This document shows positions 59,082 to 64,000 of a stretch of DNA of 64,000 bases, piece after piece. A model generated the notes under the pieces. That model saw only the letters and a list, made by a program, of their open reading frames with translations. It was not told the origin of the DNA and ran no database searches. This DNA is from CAYMAZ01 sp964526285 (GTDB taxonomy: Bacteria; Bacteroidota; Bacteroidia; Bacteroidales; DTU049). The stretch's first letter is position 1. The number at the start of each line of letters is the position of its first letter. The stretch spans positions 66,888 to 130,887 of the forward strand of contig CAZGIW010000001.1 of the NCBI GenBank assembly GCA_964526285.1. The letters are read 5' to 3'. The position numbers were made by a program, and so were the translations under genes.

Positions 59082-62000
59082 CGTATCACAATCTTCTCCG
59101 TAAACAATGTTTCGTTATTGTTGTTTCTTACCACAAACAAATACATGCCTGCCGGATAGGTTGAAACATCAACAGTAAAGATATCTTTCGCCAAAACATC
59201 AACATTGGTTTTCAGAATAAACTCGGTTCCCGATGATGAAATCAGAACAAATGTTGCATTTTCAACAGCTGTGCTAATATCAATATTGAGAATATCACTC
59301 ACCGGATTGGGAGAAACATGCACCATGAATGTTTCATTGAAACCTGGGTTAACACTGATTGATTGTGAATAATGGAAGTCACCGTCAAAATCAACCTGCT
59401 TCAGTCTGTAGTAGGCAATACCATCAGGCGCATTGTTGTCTGTGAAATCATACTGAATAATTTCATTTGAGTTGCCTTGTCCGACCACTTCACCGATGTA
59501 TGCAAACTCTCCGTTATCATTCAGGCGTTCAACATCAAAACGTTCATTATTTTCCTCAGAAGCTGTTTTCCATGTGAGTTCATTCACTCCCATACGTATG
59601 TGTTTTCCGGAGAAAGCAAACAACTCAACAGGAAGAGCAATACATTCTGTGCAGTTGCAATCAAATCTCCATGCCTGATTTGTTGCTGTCCATTGGGTTG
59701 GATAGTTATATCCTGCAGGAACTCGGGCTAAAGTACCGTTGTAACTGTGAAGACCAAGAATTGCAGCACCATTATTCCAGGTTGAACAAAGAGTTTTGTT
59801 TCCAATATGTACTTCAATATCATTGGTTGTTTCAAAGAGTTTAAGCTGAGATGTATATAATAAAGAGGAACAGCTGTAATAAGGAATAGCAGAATAGGTT
59901 AAAACAAATCTTCGGTTTGGCGCTGTTCCAAGCACCTGATATCTGATGGTACCTCCGGTTGCGGGATTGATGTCTTCCCATGGAAACATAATACAATTTC
60001 TTGGGGCCTGATTTGTGTTGGGAATTGCAAAATCAATAGGCCATCCTGATGTTTGGTTAGGCGCTGCATTTGTGGTTGGCATATTTGTGGCACACCCAAT
60101 TGGATCAAAAATCACATATCCGTTGGATGAAACCAATAGTTGTGTATATTGAATCCCGTCAAAACAAAAAGGAAAACCAATTGATATATAACTTGAACTA
60201 AATCTATCATCTATGGGCAAAGCAATATTTGTTCCTACGTTTAAGTCAGGAGTGTATGCCATACCTGAAACACTGTAATCCAATCCACATGTTGGTGTTG
60301 CAGCGTTTAATATTGTGATATTAAAAGGAGTGCAAGTAGGAGAAGGCCATGTGTCAATCATGATGTAGTATGTGTTTCCAGCAATTAATGAAACGCCGCA
60401 TAAACTGGGGTTGCCAGAAGCATTTGTATTGCTTGCCACACAAGTGCCACCGCTTGAAGGGCATCCGTTTGTAACAAAAACTCCAGTAGAACTCAATGTG
60501 CCGGAAACAGTGATATCAACTGTCTCATTTGCAGTTGGAGTATATCTGTACAGAAAGTCTTCGCCTCCCTGATATGAGCTGGCACATCCCATGGCTGTTG
60601 TAATTGAGTTTTCTCTGCAACAGGTTGTTTGTCCTGAATGGCCAAAAGGAAGAGATGGAATAACATGAGCACTGGCACATGTGCTGGGAGGTCCGGGATC
60701 AGCTGGTTCATATGCACAGATATCAAAAGGACCAAATACATCACCACCATACTCCCAAACTCTGATGTAAATTGTTTGACCAGGGGTTAATGTAGCATTT
60801 TGTTGACAATCACCAGGCACAGTGCATAAAACACCAGTACGGCAAATCATTGGCATTGCTCCATTTTGAGAATCATCATCATCACATTCGATAAGTGTAA
60901 ATGGGCCTGAACAGTTTGGTGCAGAATACCAAGCCATGCACATGTCTGTTGGACCACCAGCAGGAGCAATATCAACAATAAGCCTTCCTGATGCAGGGAC
61001 AACAGCAGTAAACCAAATATCAGGACCCAACGAACCACAACCCGGGGCAGGAATTCCTGCAGACAATGTAGCACTTGTTTCAAGAACACCGGTTTGATAT
61101 GAACAAAATCCGCTGTTTACATTCAAAGGAGTTGCACCGCAAGGCTCATCATTGGATGGTGGTGGTGGTGGTGTTCCAACGCACACGTTAAACGATGTGG
61201 CATAGGTTCCGACTCCTGAGCCATATGTATAAACCCGTACATAATATGTTTGACCAATGGTAAATCCACCCCACTGGCTGCTGTTTGGGTCGCTACAGGC
61301 AATACTGAACAAACCACCGCAGTTTCCCGAAAAAATTTCATGTACCATGTCTGTTGATGTACCTGTCACATTTAAAATGTCAAATTTATGTGAAGTGTTT
61401 GTTGCTACAAAACTAAACCACACATCATCGTCTGCTCCAGAGCCAATACATGCTGCAATTCCTGAATTGGTTGCTGATTGAGTATATCCCGGTGTAACAA
61501 CACCACATAATAAATCAGGATTCACAGTAAGCGGAATGGCATTCACACATTCATCGTTGGGAGGAGGCGGAGGAGGACTTCCAATGCAAATGTTGAACGT
61601 TGTGGTTTGTCCTGCTGTAGAAGTGTAAGTATAAACACGGACGTAATAAGTATTGCCGGGCACTAGGCCTGTTGGATTGCTCACATCAGCATCACTACAT
61701 AATATCTGTGTAAGTGACCCACAATTTCCTCCATACACAACATGATACATATCAGTAACAGACCCAACAACGTTAAGTAGAGAAACTCTGTGTGTTGTTG
61801 AGGTTGCAACAAACGAAAACCAAACATCATCATCATCTGTGCCAAAGCATCCGTTTGCCTGAGCTGATGCTGTTGCCCCTGCAACTGTTCCTGGAGTTAC
61901 AGTGCCACACATATAATCAGGATTTACAGTAAGCGGAATGGCATTCACACATTCGTCGTTAACAGGTGGGGGTGGCGGACTTCCAATACAAATATCGAAA

Positions 62001-63154
62001 GTTGAGGTTTGTCCCGGTGTTGAAGTATATGTATAAACTCTCACATAGTAAGTATTTCCGGGAACAAGACCTGTTGGATTACTTACATCTGCATCACTGC
62101 ATAAAATATTGGTTAAACTTCCACAAGGTCCGCTATATACTGCATGATACATATCAATAGTAGAACCTGCAACATTCAACAATGAAACCTTGTGAGATGT
62201 GTGTGTTGCAACAAACGAAAACCAAACATCATCATCTGCAGTGCCAAAACATCCGTTTGCCTGTGCTGAAGCTGTTGCATTTTCAATTGTGCCAGCTGTT
62301 ACAGTACCACACAAATAATCAGGATTTACAGTTAGCGGAATTGCATTCACACATTCGTCATTGGAGGGAGGAGACGGGATACAACTTATTGTTGAAACCC
62401 ATCCTAATCTATCTGCTCCGTTATTATCTGTTGTCCATTCAAAAGTCAAACATGTTCCAGAAGAAACAATAACCCCGGGAGAATTAGTCTGACTATAGGT
62501 TCCAATTACAGGAGATCCTGTTGTTGGTCCATTAAAAATTCTGAGATAATCTGCTGCTTCTCGAGTTTCAAAATCAGTAAATGTAAATCTGATTGATTGC
62601 CCATTATCTGAACAAAATGTTTTTGTAAAAGTCGCATTATTATCAATATAATTAGACGTTCCTTGCGGATCCATAAAAAACCCAGTACAAGTATTCACTG
62701 TGGGTGCTCCATTGTCCATGAGGTATGTGGGTGGAGGTGGCACACATGAAATTGAGGCATCCCAACCTGCATATACGAGGGAACCGTCAGAAACCCACTG
62801 AAATGTTAGTTGCCCTGTTGCATTTGTTGCTGTAATTGTACCCGGAGATGTTGAGCCTCCATAAGTTCCAATGAGTGGAGAGCCAGTGGTGGGCCCATCA
62901 TATATTGAAAGATAATCAAAAGTTACACTTTCTGTTTGAAAGGAATTAAAAACAAATCGCAACATGTTTCCTGCTACAGAAGGTGTAAATGTTTTTGTAA
63001 AACTTTCGCTGTTAGAATAATCACCGGCACTTCCTCCTGAATCATAAAACGTTCCCGAACACGTTGTTACAGGAGTATTGTTCATATTATATGTTTGTGC
63101 ACTACAAAAGATTGATGTAAACACAAATAAAAGGAAAATATTAAACTTATTCAT
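59078..63154 (-). CDS. Large CUB- and PPC-like repeat secreted protein with T9SS sorting domain
   Basis: A 1358-aa exported protein. Signal peptide at about 1-19 (FCSAQ). Two CUB-like domains (about 25-145 and 150-262). Then three near-identical repeats of 134 aa (about 265-670) opening NDECVNAIPLTVNPD, each ending in proline-rich linkers (GSPPPPP), and a divergent fourth starting NDEPCGATPLNVNSG; these are PPC-like beta sandwiches. A further large domain (about 830-1190) follows, then the type A sorting domain (HVSPNPVSDILNIDIS, YPAGMYLFVV). No enzyme motif was recognised; a surface adhesin or binding role is likely. Convergent with the S4 gene. Confidence 0.88.
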   Translation of the reverse strand: MNKFNIFLLFVFTSIFCSAQTYNMNNTPVTTCSGTFYDSGGSAGDYSNSESFTKTFTPSVAGNMLRFVFNSFQTESVTFDYLSIYDGPTTGSPLIGTYGGSTSPGTITATNATGQLTFQWVSDGSLVYAGWDASISCVPPPPTYLMDNGAPTVNTCTGFFMDPQGTSNYIDNNATFTKTFCSDNGQSIRFTFTDFETREAADYLRIFNGPTTGSPVIGTYSQTNSPGVIVSSGTCLTFEWTTDNNGADRLGWVSTISCIPSPPSNDECVNAIPLTVNPDYLCGTVTAGTIENATASAQANGCFGTADDDVWFSFVATHTSHKVSLLNVAGSTIDMYHAVYSGPCGSLTNILCSDADVSNPTGLVPGNTYYVRVYTYTSTPGQTSTFDICIGSPPPPPVNDECVNAIPLTVNPDYMCGTVTPGTVAGATASAQANGCFGTDDDDVWFSFVATSTTHRVSLLNVVGSVTDMYHVVYGGNCGSLTQILCSDADVSNPTGLVPGNTYYVRVYTYTSTAGQTTTFNICIGSPPPPPPNDECVNAIPLTVNPDLLCGVVTPGYTQSATNSGIAACIGSGADDDVWFSFVATNTSHKFDILNVTGTSTDMVHEIFSGNCGGLFSIACSDPNSSQWGGFTIGQTYYVRVYTYGSGVGTYATSFNVCVGTPPPPPSNDEPCGATPLNVNSGFCSYQTGVLETSATLSAGIPAPGCGSLGPDIWFTAVVPASGRLIVDIAPAGGPTDMCMAWYSAPNCSGPFTLIECDDDDSQNGAMPMICRTGVLCTVPGDCQQNATLTPGQTIYIRVWEYGGDVFGPFDICAYEPADPGPPSTCASAHVIPSLPFGHSGQTTCCRENSITTAMGCASSYQGGEDFLYRYTPTANETVDITVSGTLSSTGVFVTNGCPSSGGTCVASNTNASGNPSLCGVSLIAGNTYYIMIDTWPSPTCTPFNITILNAATPTCGLDYSVSGMAYTPDLNVGTNIALPIDDRFSSSYISIGFPFCFDGIQYTQLLVSSNGYVIFDPIGCATNMPTTNAAPNQTSGWPIDFAIPNTNQAPRNCIMFPWEDINPATGGTIRYQVLGTAPNRRFVLTYSAIPYYSCSSLLYTSQLKLFETTNDIEVHIGNKTLCSTWNNGAAILGLHSYNGTLARVPAGYNYPTQWTATNQAWRFDCNCTECIALPVELFAFSGKHIRMGVNELTWKTASEENNERFDVERLNDNGEFAYIGEVVGQGNSNEIIQYDFTDNNAPDGIAYYRLKQVDFDGDFHYSQSISVNPGFNETFMVHVSPNPVSDILNIDISTAVENATFVLISSSGTEFILKTNVDVLAKDIFTVDVSTYPAGMYLFVVRNNNNETLFTEKIVIR
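61137..62362 (-). repeat. 402-bp in-frame repeats (three copies)
   Basis: The GCATTCACAC landmark recurs at 62343, 61941 and 61539, an exact 402-bp spacing (134 codons). The copies encode the NDECVNAIPLTVNPD-type domains of the 1358-aa protein and are very similar at DNA level. Confidence 0.8.
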
Positions 63155-63186
63155 GATATATGGGGCTTATGTTGAATAAAAAAGTT

Positions 63187-63561
63187 CTAATCTATGGGCT
63201 TGGCAATCTCCTCATAACACATCCTGAAAAAATCATTCAGTGCTTCATCAGAGCTGTTTTTATTAAAGCAGGCAACACCCGGAAATGTGGTTTCAATCTG
63301 TGCATAGAGCATGGTTTCTTCTTTGTAATAACGGCTGTCAATCCGGGCATAGACAGCCTGATGTGCATTGCAATATTGTATAACATCAACACCGCTCAGC
63401 TCTCTCATAAAAGCAACAATCTGTTCTGTCTCAAAGTCTGAAGGAGTGGTAAATGCCACCAGAATATCCTTTTCTGTATCAGAAGTGACCAAATTATTGG
63501 TTTGAGAAAATAAGGAGAAAGAAAAGAAGATGATAAGGGATAAAATATACAATTTCTTCAT
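63187..63561 (-). CDS. Small exported protein of unknown function
   Basis: A 124-aa protein with a signal peptide at about 1-20 (SFSLFSQ). The rest (SDTEKDILVAFTTPSDFETEQIVAFMRELSGVDVIQYCNAHQAVYARIDSRYYKEETMLYAQIE) has an alpha/beta look with single cysteines in IQYCNAHQ, GVACFN and RMCYEE. No family recognised. It lies upstream of the CUB/PPC gene, 32 nt apart, on the same strand, and could be co-transcribed. Promoter box TAATTTTG (minus) at 63583-63590. Confidence 0.75.
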   Translation of the reverse strand: MKKLYILSLIIFFSFSLFSQTNNLVTSDTEKDILVAFTTPSDFETEQIVAFMRELSGVDVIQYCNAHQAVYARIDSRYYKEETMLYAQIETTFPGVACFNKNSSDEALNDFFRMCYEEIAKPID

Positions 63562-63582
63562 ACTAAAGGGGGTTTATTTTTA

Positions 63583-63590
63583 CAAAATTA
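63583..63590 (-). promoter_or_regulatory. -7 promoter box of the small exported protein gene
   Basis: TAATTTTG on the minus strand, 21 nt before the start at 63561. Confidence 0.5.
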
Positions 63591-64000
63591 ATCATTTAGA
63601 CAAACAAAATTCACAAAAATTTAATAACTTCAAGTGAAATTATCTCATAGACTCAACTTTAACACATTTAGAAAACAAGCATAATTAAGGCTTGGCGGGA
63701 GAAAGAGGGCTCTTGTTTTTCATATAAGAAATAATTGAAAAGAGAAATTTATAATGACTCTAAATAAGAAGCAGCAGCTCAGCACAATAGCACATCGTTT
63801 TTTTATGGATTTTGCAGAACAAATGGCGCGACGAATCGCAAATGAATATTTGAGGTTACCATTTATTTTTTCTATAAATATCGGGTATTAGTTATAGAGG
63901 TATAAGGGTATAAAGGGTATACGGGGAGTAAGAACAATTGAATACTTGAATTCTCTTTCATCCACCTTCGGTGTATTTTCCTCCTTCATTCACTTTCAGT
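63591..64000 (+). other. AT-rich gene-free end of window
   Basis: No gene seen. Near 63896-63926 short GGTATA-type units recur (GGTATAAGGGTATAAAGGGTA). The tail repeats TTCA/CTTC-like words. Nothing further can be supported here. Confidence 0.5.

Overview
The window is AT-rich chromosomal DNA of a Bacteroidota bacterium, most likely class Bacteroidia or a near relative. The evidence is threefold. At least five secreted proteins carry type IX secretion (T9SS) type A C-terminal sorting domains of the YPNP type. A PorE-like TPR / beta-propeller / OmpA protein is present. Many genes are preceded by the Bacteroidota sigma -7 box TAnnTTTG, whereas Shine-Dalgarno sequences are rarely obvious. No CRISPR array, rRNA, prophage or transposase was found. 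One tRNA gene, initiator-like tRNA-Met, is present.

Layout. 1-9.7 kb: end of a LutB-like iron-sulfur protein, LepA (EF-4), NhaC antiporter, TauE/SafE permease, QueE, the PorE-like protein, and a cysH / DUF4296 lipoprotein / membrane protein operon. 9.7-16.6 kb: two lipoproteins, a small T9SS cargo, a sodium:solute symporter, RNase HI with a viroplasmin domain, an ArsR regulator, apt, an amidohydrolase and a DUF4468 protein. 16.6-25.2 kb: the run DUF4175 - HATPase - ybeY - mnmG, then rbfA and an MsbA-like ABC exporter. 25.3-31.7 kb: a T9SS-secreted M1 metallopeptidase, a structured gene-free stretch, and sdhB-sdhA-sdhC. 31.7-39.0 kb: an M24 aminopeptidase, a glycine-rich T9SS protein, RtcB, a GT9 glycosyltransferase and a TPR-membrane-LuxR regulator. 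39.2-50 kb: a giant LamG/CUB/Ig-like T9SS protein with in-frame 738-bp DNA repeats, a second T9SS protein and a CASTOR/POLLUX-type channel. 56.3-63.6 kb: tRNA-Met, era, der, an S4 RNA-binding protein, a 1358-aa T9SS protein with 402-bp repeats and a small exported protein.

The most unusual part is 50.0-56.3 kb. Six accessory genes, all on the minus strand and mostly encoding exported proteins plus a PD-(D/E)XK nuclease, are separated by structured intergenic elements. Four of these elements (near 52.3, 52.9, 55.6 and 56.2 kb) share one plan. They have an outer inverted core whose sequence changes between copies but stays complementary, a Bacteroidota -7 box firing into the next gene, a conserved internal box (consensus YAAYTGGSRGAAA) and a right-hand core 34-38 bp after that box. 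A fifth element (54.9-55.05 kb) is a different, long imperfect hairpin that also carries a -7 box. The block starts at a small MITE-like inverted-repeat element and ends at the tRNA gene. It resembles an integron-like gene-cassette array in which each cassette brings its own promoter, but no recombinase lies in the window. Whether it is mobile is inference.

Where the longest reading frame starts upstream of a promoter box, tRNA or terminator, the start has been moved to the ATG that fits the regulatory signals, and the entry says so.
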